Assembly (NCBI RefSeq): GCF_019279795.1
Contig: NC_056750.1
Coordinates: 827,027,501 to 827,091,500, forward strand
DNA length: 64,000 nucleotides
Direction: 5' to 3'
From: Protopterus annectens
Taxonomy: Eukaryota; Chordata; Ceratodontiformes; Protopteridae
Shown here piece after piece: positions 44,722 to 55,118 of this stretch; position 1 is the stretch's first letter; each line of letters begins with the position of its first letter. The notes under the pieces were generated by a model that was not told the DNA's origin, ran no database searches, and saw only the letters and a program-made list of their open reading frames with translations. A program made the translations under genes and the position numbers.

Positions 44722-44942
44722 TAGGTTCATAGGTTCATAGATTAGTACTAGGCTAACTGCCCTTGCAAGTCATTTTAAGCCTAGCCAATTGTCCCTTGTG
44801 AGACTCAAACCCTGTACCTTGTGTTTGTAAGGTAAACACCTTACCCATTAGGCCACCCTCCCAACCTAATGGCTCCACTGGGGATCGAACCCAGGACCTT
44901 CTGCGTGTGAAGCAAATGTGATAACCACTACACTACAGAACC
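44722..44942 (-). mobile_element. SINE: tRNA-Val-like plus tRNA-Arg-like units with CR1 tail
   Basis: Read on minus from 44942: a 73-nt tRNA-Val-like unit, a 10-bp linker (TTAGGTTGGG), and a tRNA-Arg-like unit (TGGCCTAATGGGTAAGGTG A box; ACCTT/AAGGT anticodon stem; GGGTTTGAGTCTC B box). Then comes TTGGCTAGGCTTAAAATGAC with AGTTAGCCTAGTACTAATC and CTATGAACCTATGAACC, the same 3' end as the CR1 family. It lies within CR1 ORF2. The tail implies mobilisation by CR1 machinery. To the right is a local duplication, AGAATCAGTGATGATTT / AGAATCAGTGGTGATCTT. Confidence 0.8.
44870..44942 (-). tRNA. tRNA-Val(CAC)-like sequence, head of the SINE
   Basis: All 73 positions fit a cloverleaf. The acceptor stem is GGTTCTG with TGGAGCC (three wobbles). 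The D arm is GTGT...TCAC. The anticodon stem TTTGC/GCAGA encloses TTCACAC with CAC at the anticodon. The T arm is CTGGG-TTCGATC-CCCAG and the discriminator is A. It differs from vertebrate tRNA-Val mainly in paired positions. It is fused to a SINE body, so it is probably not a working tRNA gene. Confidence 0.5.
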
Positions 44943-46752
44943 TACACTAGAATCAGTGATGATTTAGAATCAGTGGTGATCTTGTTTTCGTAACTAACTT
45001 TGGAGGATTTTATCAGGGATCGCAGCTTCTTACTGAGGCGACCAGGGAGCTCCTCCACTCATGGGATTTTACTCTCTTTTGCAACAGTTTCTTCATTCTG
45101 TTGTACAGTTTGTTTATGGCAGGGGACCACCAGATTTGGCTTCCTTTTTTTGGAGGATAGCATCTTTGTTCTGTTTGGGAGAGCACGATCCATGCACTCA
45201 TGCAAGTGCTTATAAAGTGCAATTGTGTAGGATTCAGTAGTCTTAACTGTATTGTCCATCTACATGGGTGCCATGAAGTTTACCACTTCTGTCTTAAGAA
45301 GCATGAAGTTGGCTTTGGAGAATTTTTTTACCATGGTTTCCTTAATGGGGTGTGGGGGCAGGATGTGGATATCTAGGGTAATTAGCTTATGGTCGGATCG
45401 GACCAATGAGGCGTTGACTTCAGGTGTGGAACACCGGTCACTCATGTTGGTAATGACTAGATCTAGGATATTTTTGCCCCTGGTGGGGGTGTGGATAAGT
45501 TGATCCAGGGCATTGGAGTTTATGAATTCCAGAAAGCATTAAGCAAAGGAGTTGGTAATAAGTAGTTTTCCCAGTTAATGGTGGGGTAGTTGAAATCGCC
45601 CATTATTAGGGTGTTTGGTTGTACCCTAATATTTTCCAGTACATCAAGAAAAGAGGAGTGGGAATCCTGGGGCATGGTGGGTGATCTGTAGCAAGCTACA
45701 GTTTGGATTGCAGTTTTGCCCAGAGTTAGTTTCACTTGGATAACCTCAGCTGCATTATGCTGAGCAACTAGCCTGGAGGTGTGGATATCCTTAATGAATA
45801 TGGACACACCTCTGCCTTTGGTGTTCCGGTCCAGGTTACATGGCCGAAAAGTTTGGTATGAGTTATAGCCTGGTAGTGCAGGGGTGCTCTCTGGAGCCTT
45901 GAACCAGGTCTCAGTCACTGCACAGATATCGATGTTCTCCATTTTAAGGAGTGCCTCCAGTGAGTGCATTTTGAGATTTAGACTTCTAGCATTGAGTAGC
46001 ATCACCCTCAGTTTTTGCTTGCCTGTTCCTGTTACGGTGGTGAATTGTCATTTGAACCTTGCCTAAAAAAGGCACTATAGGGGCGGCAAGAACCTTAGCC
46101 AGTATCCGGAATCCCAGGGGTGACAGGTGCAGGCCATCTCTGGCAAAGCATCGTGGTCTGTCGACCATGTCATCCTAGGCAGACAGATACTGGATCCCTT
46201 TAGAATGGCACCAGAAGCTTAGCCAATTGTTGAAGTCAATCATTTTGTTCTTGTACTGCGGCATCATTCTGGGTGATGGCAGAATGCTACTCAGGGCTAG
46301 GGTCATACCTGCCTGGGCTGCAAGATCGGAGAGCCCTTCCATGTCTCTTTTCATGTAGTCCAGGGAGGTACATCTCAGGTCGTTCACACCAACATGGACA
46401 ATGACAGAGTCATATTTGTACTTGCTGTGGAGTGACCTGAGTGCGTGGGTTATGTGGCAGATCCTGGCACCCGACAGGCAGCTGACAGTAACCTTCTCCT
46501 TGTTTAGCCTGGTGAGTGGGACATCAGTGTGCCTGACTATAGAGTCACCTATGACTAGTGTGTTGGGTATGTTGTTTTGCCTTATTGGCTGTGGTTGAGT
46601 GGCACACTGAGTCTGCGGGCTATGTGTCATTTGGGTTGTGTTGGGGGGTGGAGGTTGCTTGCATTTCTGCTTTGGAAGTCTCTGTTGCTTGAGCAGATTA
46701 TTATTGAGAGCCTCCATGAATGTTTTTGTGTTTCTATGTGTGGATTTTGGTG

Positions 46753-46956
46753 TCTAGCAGAGTACCTCTATAGTCCTCTTGAAGAAGACGCTGGATGACT
46801 GCATGGGAAACAGAAAAGACACCCCTGGGATCCCGTGTGTGTCCCAGCTGAACAAGGGAAAGAGGTGTCAACTTTGAAGGGACATGGGCAAATGTCTGGG
46901 CTAGGCTTATGAGGGCATCGGGGCCAGTAGCCTAGTATCATCCTATGAACCTATGC
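46753..46956 (+). mobile_element. CR1 LINE 3' end; right half of the split copy
   Basis: CTCTTGAAGAAGACGCTGGA then TGACTGCATGGGAAAC (equivalent to LFKKNLDDWMGN) opens the segment. It ends TCTGGGCTAGGCTTATGAGG, CCAGTAGCCTAGTATCATCC and TATGAACCTATG. It continues the copy at 42388-42904. Confidence 0.85.
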
Positions 46957-47139
46957 ACCTAGTACTTTACATGTTTCTGGTATGTATTGCAGACTGTCCT
47001 GCAATGTTGTCTGAAATGAATCCCTGTGAGTCAGAACTATGTAGGTACTGCATTGATAGAGTATTCTCTTGTTCCTTCATTAGTTATTATCAGATATCGT
47101 TAAACCTTGTCATTTTGTCTGGTCTGTATAGCAGTGAGT

Positions 47140-47374
47140 CAGCTCTCACAGTACTTGCATATGCACTTGGTGACACTGTATAGCTCACTCCAATAGCCTT
47201 GGTCTTGGTCACACTTACCTTTCTGCTAATAGGCCCATCACACAGTAGGATTTCTCACCCTTTCTTGAGGCCTTACAGTAGCTGTTAAAGAGATGGATTG
47301 TGGCAGTCAGAACTACCATAAAGTCTGGCCTGAAGGACCCATAGGTAGCAAAGGTGTGCCAGACTTTAACAGGA

Positions 47375-47443
<69 letters not shown>

Positions 47444-47600
47444 CAAACATACTGGAGGGCATTAATTTACATATGTTGTGTTCCCCTCGAAGGTGAACAT
47501 GGGGGTTGGTGTCTCTCCCCCTCACAACCTGATGTCATTGTCTTAGCAGCCTCTGATGATGATGGTCATCATAATGAGGCATAGGTGGGGTTGTCAGGGG
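47140..47600. repeat. Dispersed repeat shared with 9700-10385, carrying (TG)n
   Basis: CTTGGTGACACTGTATAGC, CACTCCAATAGCC and TTGGTCTTGGTCA precede a (TG)n at 47380-47441. The layout and words match 9720-10010. Confidence 0.5.
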
Positions 47601-48261
47601 TGAATCTGTGCCATTGGTTGGTATCCCACATTCACCCACAATGTCCCTGCACACAGTCAATATGTCCACACATACACAGTCCCCAGCAGCCACAGATAAT
47701 GGACAGTTTGAGGGAGGTGGCATGAAACAGGCTGGTGTGGTGACTATGGCAAGTGTGAGTGTAGACACTAGCCATAGCCAGAGAGCAGGCAAGGTCACAC
47801 ACAGGCAGATGGACAGGGGTGTTTGATGGAGGACGGCTGCCCCTCAAGCCACTGTCATAAGTGTCACAGCAGGTGTCACCAGAAGCGTGTTACAGTCTGT
47901 CATGGAGGCACAGGCACTTACTGACCGCAACACCAGGCAGATGCTCAGGGTCATGAATGCAGCGCTTCCTGCCATTTGTGATGACCTCTATGGCATTAGT
48001 GATGCTGTACGTCATTTTGCCAATGTCGTGGATAGATGGTGGGGTGAGACATTGTCACTGCTAAACCATGAAATGTCTGTGCTTGAGTATGTGGTGGGAG
48101 CAGAGCGTCAGCCATGTGGACGTAGGTCAGCAACAAGATCAGCTGAGAGCCCACATGGCCATGCACATTCACACTTCCATAGTGGCAGTACCACCATAAC
48201 TACCAAAGGGAGGGTGCTGTCCACACAACACTGGAGCAGGCTACGGGCATGTGGTCTGTAG
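47560..48261 (+). pseudogene. Harbinger-type Myb-like gene, C-terminal exon
   Basis: One frame runs to the TAG at 48259, broken only by a TGA at 47824. Residues include LVGIPHSPTMSLHTVNMSTH, VLQSVMEAQALTDRNTRQML and VMNAALPAICDDLYGISDAV, then NVVDRWWGETLSLLNHEM. This amphipathic tail fits the C-terminal helices of Myb-like partner proteins of PIF/Harbinger transposons, though no Myb domain is in this stretch. The opposing transposase at 59.5-60.8 kb and similarity to 40955-41131 support the call. The alternative is an unrelated ORF. Base composition is richer in GC than the surroundings. Confidence 0.4.
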
Positions 48262-48410
48262 CCTATGTACCACGTGCCCGTAGCCTGCTACGGGCACATG
48301 GCAGGCTATGGGCACATGGTCCATAGGCTACAGGCTATGGACCACTTGCCCGTAGCCTGCTATGGGCTACAGGCACATGGCAGGCTACGGGCACGTGGTC
48401 CTGGCCAGTC
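48234..48410. repeat. Cluster of short inverted repeats
   Basis: CCCGTAGCCTGCTACGGGCA, GGCAGGCTATGGGCACATGG, CCATAGGCTACAGGCTATGG and similar words alternate in both orientations. It forms a set of hairpins across 170 bp overlapping the end of the Myb-like frame. Confidence 0.85.
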
Positions 48411-48706
48411 TCATCAGGGATGTGGATCCAGCAGACAACAGTCACCATCAAGGAGTAGTACTACATCTGGCCTTGGGCCTGGTGGTGCCAGTGAGACTCC
48501 GGGCAAAACCAGTTCCCGTGTCCCTGGTGGGAAATGGTAAACTGTACATCCTGCCATGTATGGTCCACGGCTGTCCAACATAGCCCTGTGTAGGGCATCA
48601 TGGCTTGATTGTGTGCATACAAACATTCACACATCTCTATCATAGACCAGTCACTGCCAGACACACACAGCTTCTCTGCATGGCCCAGTTGAACACCATC
48701 CATCCA

Positions 48707-48707
<1 letters not shown>

Positions 48708-48782
<75 letters not shown>
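48708..48782. repeat. (CA)n microsatellite
   Basis: About 75 bp of CA with one G interruption near the end. Confidence 0.97.
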
Positions 48783-50696
48783 CGTTGTAAACCATTTGGC
48801 CCAGCCTGGGCCTCTGGCAATCCCACACCACACCCTGTGCATGTGATGATACCTGTCACATCCCTGTTATCCATACCATCGATGCAGGGACATGCTAATA
48901 TGGGTCTGATGCACAGGGTGAATACAGTACAGTGTAGTAATGCAATGCTGTGTAAGGTGCTGTCTGCTGGCAATAGTTATAAGTACACATCGAGGTGTAT
49001 GTACCTTTTTAGCCATGATGCATTATTGCTGTTAGTAGTGCTGACTGACTATAGTGTCACTTACTGTATTCTGTTTGTGTTCCAGGTGTCTGTGTGTCTG
49101 TCAGGTGTGGGCGTGCTGACAGTAGCAATGATGAGTATGGTAGAGTGTAAACACAGTGACCTTTTCATAGCCAAGGTACAGCTGTATATGTACACGTTTA
49201 CTCAGTGTGTTTACGTGCAACAGTGTGTGAGGGAGAACTGGGGCAGATAGTGTGACCTTGCATACATACCCCTTGACACAGCCAGCTAACCTTCATACAT
49301 GTCATCAGAGTGTTCTGTAGTACCACAGGCTCATACATACAGAGGAGGTTACTTGCGTACTGGCACTAGGGCCTTCACAAGCTTAGCCATTACGTTAACC
49401 ACAACAGATTCACCTATCAGCACCTGTCGCCCCTGCCATTTCTGTCCCATCCACTCAACCTTGATGCAGTTGATGAGAGTATGTGTGGTACTGTGTATGA
49501 CAGGTTTGGGGTATGTATTCCTGACACAGGTCAGCCTGTGTTAGTCTAACCTGACTGTCACCAGTATTTGTGTCTACTATCTCATATGCAAGTCTAGCCT
49601 CTTATGCTGGCAGTGCACACAGAGTCATAGTCCCGTACATGGGGCAGCTGTTGAAGGGCTGAGCACAGCCCCTACCTGCCCAGTCTTAGAAACAATAGCA
49701 CTAGATACATGACACAAATACCATAGAGGTAATGCAGTGTTGCAGTGTCTGCCACTACTATTCAAGTGGGTGACAATTGCAGGGGCTGTTAGGATTGCCA
49801 GTGGTGGGTTCAGAGGCCCTTAACATGGTAGAGCCATCTGACACACACATACATTGAAACACACATGCACATAGAGTTGACACTTCTTAGAGTAGATGAC
49901 CTACCCATCTACTTATGTACAATGCACAGTGATAAGACAATTGCATGCACCACAGTGGCTTGGTGTTAGAAACTTTGTAACTGTGCTTGTAAGGTGGATT
50001 GCATCTGCATGGGCTGAAACTAAGTTGGCAATGGGGGAGTTCACAGGGTGGAAGAGGCACACAAAATGGTATAGCCATCACATACACACAGTAAAGACAG
50101 CCACAGGGGATGTGCATACAGAAACACAAGCACAGTTGCCAATAGACATATTAGTAACCCTATGTATTCACTTGTATGTACTTGTATGTACTATAGTGCT
50201 ATGTACACATGACATGCTCCACATAGATTATATGCCTGCTACATAATACACAACCTCTTACAACAACTAATCCTGTGAATGCTTTCATGGATGGTGGGAC
50301 AACCCACCAGAAATAGCGACTGGTCTCATCTACTGCTCTTACAAACCTGAACAAGTGATAGAGTGACAGACTTTATATCAGCATGATATGTCAGACAGTA
50401 CGATGTCTGATGCTGGCATGTGTGTCTCTATGGTAACTGTGACATATTTGGCAATATTGTAGGAATGCTCATTGTTAGGAGACACAGCCACATATAGGTT
50501 GCAAACATGTGGATATTCCATGTACATCTCTACAGATGACTTTATGGGCTGTATAGTCTAACATGGTGCATGTGAGGCAGATGCCATTAACAGGCTCTTT
50601 AAAGTGATGCCATAGGTAAGGGGTCAACAGACCTTAAAATGGTATAACCTACACACACAACAGCCACAAGGGATATGCTTCACACACACTACTGTA
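48783..50696. other. Unassigned, with a block repeated three times
   Basis: 49795-49880, 50020-50110 and 50595-50690 each contain an ATGGTAGAGCC or ATGGTATAGCC-like word followed by CACACA runs and ATGC. A fourth instance is at 53590-53680, past the CR1 insertion. It is probably Harbinger-related or other older DNA. No coding signal. Confidence 0.4.
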
Positions 50697-53470
50697 GGTT
50701 CATAGGTTCACAGGTGTGTACTAGGCTAATGGCCCTGGAGCCTTTACAAGCCTAGCCCATAGGATTACCCCGGCATTGTGCCACCCAACCTTATTTCCTA
50801 GTGCCTCTGTTGAGTAGAGCCACTGTAGTGATCCCTGGGGTGAATTTTCTATTTACCATCCACTCATCAAGATTCCTCTTAAAGAAGGCCAGTAAGGTGG
50901 TCTGCTTCACATGTATGGGAAGTCTATTCGATAGCATGGGCAGTCTCTGGGTTATGAACCTGTCCCTTCAGCATGTTCTGTTGATTGTGGTAATGAGGTT
51001 GAGGTCTCTGGGGCGTGTGGTGTAGAGGGATTAGGATTTCTTTAAATGTAGAATTTCTAACAGAGCTGGGTCAGACATGGCTTGGTAAGTCAAGCAGAGA
51101 TCGCCTCTAAGTAGGTGATATGAAACAGAGAATAGTTGGAGTTGTTTGAGTCTGTCCATATAGGACAAGTGTTGTAGGCCTTGGATCCTCTTTGTGAGGT
51201 ACTTTTGTGGCCTCTCCAGTTGTTGCAGTTGTCTAGAGAGGTACATGCAAAATGGGGCATTCTACTCGATGACTGGCCTAATGAGGGAAGAGTAGAGGGA
51301 GACAATGATCTCTTTCTTTCTGGATGAAAAACCTTTAGTAATGAGATGTGCCGTATAGAAGGACTTTCTGACCACAGTGGCAATGTGGTGGTCAAAAGAG
51401 AGGTTGCTGTCAACCTGTGTTCCTAGATCTCTTATAATGCCTTCTGTGTTCAGTGGACTACCATCGATGTGGTAATTCGAGGGAAATGGGGTTTTCCCAA
51501 AGGGGATGATGGCACATTTTTTGGCATTGAGCTTAAGGCCATGATTCTGGCACCAGTCGTTGTTCTCATTGAGGCCTTTCTGTAGGATATCAACATCACT
51601 TGGGGAGTTAATAATAGTTCCCAACTTGCAATCGTCTGTGAACTTTGTTAGCCCAAAGTCCGCTTTGTGTTGGCCTGGACTTCAGAGAAGTAAACATCAA
51701 ACAGGAGAGGACCCAGGACCAAACCTTATGGGACTCCACTCGTGACTGGTCTACAGTCTGACTTGTAGTCAGATACTTTCACACTATGGGTTCTATCTGT
51801 GAGCCAGTTTGCAACCCACCTAGTGAAATAGGGGTTGATGCCTAACTTAGTGAGTTTTTCTATGATTCCTGAGTGGGGAATGGTATCAAAGGCCTTGGCC
51901 AGATCAAGGTAGGCTGTATGAACCACCTTGCCTTCATCCACAGCTCTGGTGTCTAACTCAAAGAAGTTGAACAAGTTGAGCAGACATGATCTACCCTTCA
52001 CAAAACCAAACTGTGTAGGATCCAGAGTTTGGAGGTTCCCTATATCTTTGTTTATTAAGTCCATGATAATGCGTTCCATAGCTTTGCATATCAGACTCGT
52101 CAGGCTAATGGGGCGATAGTTCCTGGAGTCTGTAGTTGCTCCTCCCTTGTGGAGAGGGATGACTGTAGCAGTGCACCGTTCGGTAGGGGCAAAGCCTGAG
52201 GTGAGGCTGTGATTGAACAAGGCACACAGGTGAGGTGCCAGTTCGCTCTGTAGTTCATGTAGAACACAGCCGTTCATATTGTCAGGTCCCATAGAAGCTG
52301 TATTCTTGGCCTTGGACAGTGCTGTTTTAACCTGTGCAGCAGTAATACTGGGTGCCTAGCAATCTACTGGTATTGTGATTGGTCCTTTGTGGGGGGAGGG
52401 TAAAGTTGGCACTGAATCTGTCGGCCAGTATATTGACAATATGTGTTGGCTTTGTATAGGAGGTACCATTGTGTAGTAGCTCAGATCAAATCTGGGTATT
52501 GCCGTGGAGATTCTTTACATAAGTATAGAAGGCCTTATGGATGTCTTTGCTATCATCTGCCATTTGGTTTTCATAGCTAGCTTTAGAGGATTTGATGAGG
52601 GATCTCAGCCTTTTGTTGAGGCTGATAAGGGAGTTTTTCCAGTCTTGGGGCTTCACCTTATTCCACATCAGGTTCCTCCTTATGTTGTAGAGTTTGCTTA
52701 TGGCAGGGGACCACCAAATTGGCTACATTTTTTTTCAGGAGAGCGTCTTGGTTCTATTAGGTATCGCAAAATCTATGCATTTGTGTATGTGTTCATACAG
52801 TGCATTGATGTGTGATTTGGAGGCCACTCAACTATTTTCCATTTGCATAGGTGCCTGAAGTTAGCCACCTCAGTTTTTAGGATCCTAAAGTTAGCTATGG
52901 AGAAGTTTTTCATGGTGGTTACCTTTGTGGGGTGGGGGGGTGGAAGGGATGTGGATTTCCAAGGTGATTAGTTTGTGTTTGGATCTAACCAGGGAGGAGT
53001 TGCTATTGGTGTAGATCAACAGTCGCCCGTGTCAGTAATGACCAGGTCAAGGATGTTGTTACCTCTAGTGGGGGTAAGAACGAGCTGGTTCAGGGCATTA
53101 GAATTAATGAATTCCAGAAAGTGTTGGGCAAGTGTATTGGTACATGACTAGTTTTCCCAGTTAATGGAGGAGTAGTTGAAGTCACCCAGTATGAGAGTGT
53201 TAAGTTGGACGCTAATATTCTCCAGGGTGCTTAGGAACATGGAGTGTGAGTCTTTGGACATTGTTGGGGACCTGTAGCAGGCTATGACTTGAATCGCTGT
53301 CTTACCCAATGTTAGCTGCACCTGAAGTATCTCAGACGCATTATGTTGGGCTACCAGTCTGGAGGTGTGTGCATCCTTTCTGAATATGGAAACACCACTG
53401 CCTTTGGAGCTTTGGTCCAAGTTCTGAGGCCGAAAGGTGTGGTCGCCAGTATTGAGATTGGAATCCCTCA
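50697..53470 (-). mobile_element. CR1 LINE, ORF2 to 3' end, 5'-truncated
   Basis: The 3' end reversed is GGCCATTAGCCTAGTACACA and CCTGTGAACCTATGAACC. Minus frames give LSFDHHIATVVRKSFYTAHL and ITKGFSSRKKEIIVSLYSSL (51.3 kb), AYLDLAKAFDTIPHSGIIEK (51.9 kb), MGPDNMNGCVLHELQSELAP (52.3 kb) and ILGDFNYSSINWEN (53.2 kb). It is truncated in the endonuclease near 53470. The RT palm around 51.6-51.7 kb has frame breaks, with FTDDCKLG for FADDCKLG. Confidence 0.92.
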
Positions 53471-53697
53471 CTATCTAATTATTGGTACTATAGTATTATG
53501 CAGTTATTGCACACGTCACAGAGCTTAGATGGCTGACAAGTGTATACAGGTACTTCTCAGGTGAATGATATCAGCAGGCCATGAAAAGTAGGGCAATGGG
53601 AAGTGTAGTGGGTGGTACATGCCTCACAATGGTATAACCCACACCCCCAGAGTATATGATTCTCACCCAAACACACACAGGGAGAATACGATTCTCA

Positions 53698-53761
<64 letters not shown>

Positions 53762-54303
53762 GGCAGGTGATGTGATATTACAACCCCCACCTCAATACTA
53801 TTACACAATGGAGCTCACCTTCTTGTTGGCACGTGCGACTGGTTATGACCTGTATGCCACTGTCCGCAGTAGGACATCACTATATACCATTCAGAGTATC
53901 CCTATGTAGGACTCACTCTCTGTGTGTGTCTCCCTGTGTCTCTCTCTCTATCACTGTCTGTCTTTCTTCCACATGGCTATGTGTGTGTGTGTATGCTTGA
54001 CATATTGTTATCTGTTGCCCATATATATGTCTGTGTATCACACGCAACAGATGCAGATATATCACATATGGGCCACCTACAGCTAGCTGAGGGTAATCCT
54101 GTCTGATGGGTGTGTGTAGAGACAGTTAAGGTGTACATAGCTGTCTGTATGCAAGGACATATATGCACAATACAGTTATATAGTCCGATGTGTGTTCTCA
54201 CATGGGCTGTAATTCTCTAAGTGTAGGAGCATGCCCAGTATGACCTTCTATAGTAAGAGTGGGGCTCCATTCCATAGTTGTATTCTGGTCCGGGGTTTTG
54301 TGT
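53471..54303. other. Unassigned, with (AC)n at 53699-53759
   Basis: It continues the block repeated at 49.8-50.7 kb. A 61-bp AC tract lies in the middle. A short frame at 53811-53906 has no known motif. Confidence 0.45.
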
Positions 54304-54311
54304 GCTACAGC

Positions 54312-54545
54312 CATACCTCTCAAAAGTAAACAGGAAGTTGCTACAGTTACAGGATTTGTTTTAGCAGACATTTTGTGACATATCTGATGTCTGACACTGA
54401 AATGTATTGTGTCATTACCTAGTGACAGACATCCTCAGATCATCCCAGTGCTTTCCCAGAGAAATACAAGATGTGTGATGCACAGACCAATATTATGAGC
54501 CAAACTATAGACATTCTTGCCCAATCCAGACAGTTGAGAGGTGTG
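54312..54545. mobile_element. hAT-like MITE with perfect 8-bp target duplication
   Basis: GCTACAGC occurs at 54304-54311 and 54546-54553. The tips are CATACCTCTCAA (left) and, reversed, CACACCTCTCAACTG (right). 234 bp, non-coding. Eight-base duplications with CA-starting tips suit the hAT superfamily. Confidence 0.75.
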
Positions 54546-54657
54546 GCTACAGCTGACTGACTGATGAAGCTCTGTACACAGTCCAGCAACTTGGTCATAT
54601 ACTGGCTGGGGATCTCCTGTTTGTGTGGTATTCTTCTTACCCGAGAAGTCATATCTC

Positions 54658-54975
54658 CATACCTCTCAACTGTACAGTTTTTTGCAGATTGTCCAGATGT
54701 TTGTCTAGAAGTTTCGTCCAGTCTGCATAAACTTGTGTTTTTATGGCAAGTTAGTTGCAAATAATTAATGACTGAAGTTACAAAATAATGACAGACATTA
54801 GTGTTTCAGACGTCATAACCTTCAGACAATTCCTGATAATGCAAAAAACGTTATTCTACCATCTTTCTCAGTTTGTAAGAGCAATATTTACAACACGTGC
54901 CACTCACTGGGCCTTTATCTCGCTTTTATTTATGACCTTGTCCAGATGCCTTGCTGTCAGAGGTTGAAAGGTATG
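54658..54975 (+). mobile_element. hAT-like MITE, CATACCTCTCAAC group
   Basis: The left tip is CATACCTCTCAACTGTACAG and the right tip reversed is CATACCTTTCAACCTCTGAC. The interior has CAGTTTGTAAGAGCAATATT and CACTGGGCCTTTATC. Relatives are at 21946-22241, 32440-32690 and 57036-57154. No target duplication was found. Confidence 0.65.
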
Positions 54976-55118
54976 GGTGTGGGTACAGAGTGCATTCTAC
55001 TGTGCAGAAATGTCCGTTATATGTGTAGTATATTCCACATAGAGGTGTGACTTCCAGGTATGTCAGTGGCAGAGCAATACAGAGTAATGTGGTGAACCAC
55101 TAGCAGACAGTTGTGTAT

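Larger units (their letters stand above)
42905..46752 (-). mobile_element. CR1 LINE, ORF1 (partial) to 3' end, inserted in another CR1
   Basis: Its 3' end at 42905 reads, reversed, TAGCCTAGTACCTACTACC and CCTATGAAC. ORF2 on minus has the RT frame 44462-43473 (GPDNIPGCVLHELQNELAPH, AYLDLAKAFDTIPHSGNIDK, SGVPQGSVQGPLLFGIYFSE, MEFADDCKRG) and the endonuclease frame 46005-45520 (LNARSLNLKMHSLEALLKME, MGDFNYPTINWENY). ORF1 at 46717-46175 has VIGDSIVRHTDVPLTRLNKE and HVGVNDLRCT. It is truncated in the ORF1 linker near 46752. A SINE (44722-44942) interrupts the linker. A moderate number of lesions; close in age to the 35-kb copy. Confidence 0.92.

Noticed and set aside
44870-44942. Functional tRNA-Val gene
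   Set aside because: It folds, but it is joined to a second tRNA-like unit and a CR1 tail inside a LINE, so it is listed as a SINE head with moderate confidence only.
54440-54760. 106-codon minus-strand open frame
   Set aside because: It spans the ends of two MITEs and has no family motif.
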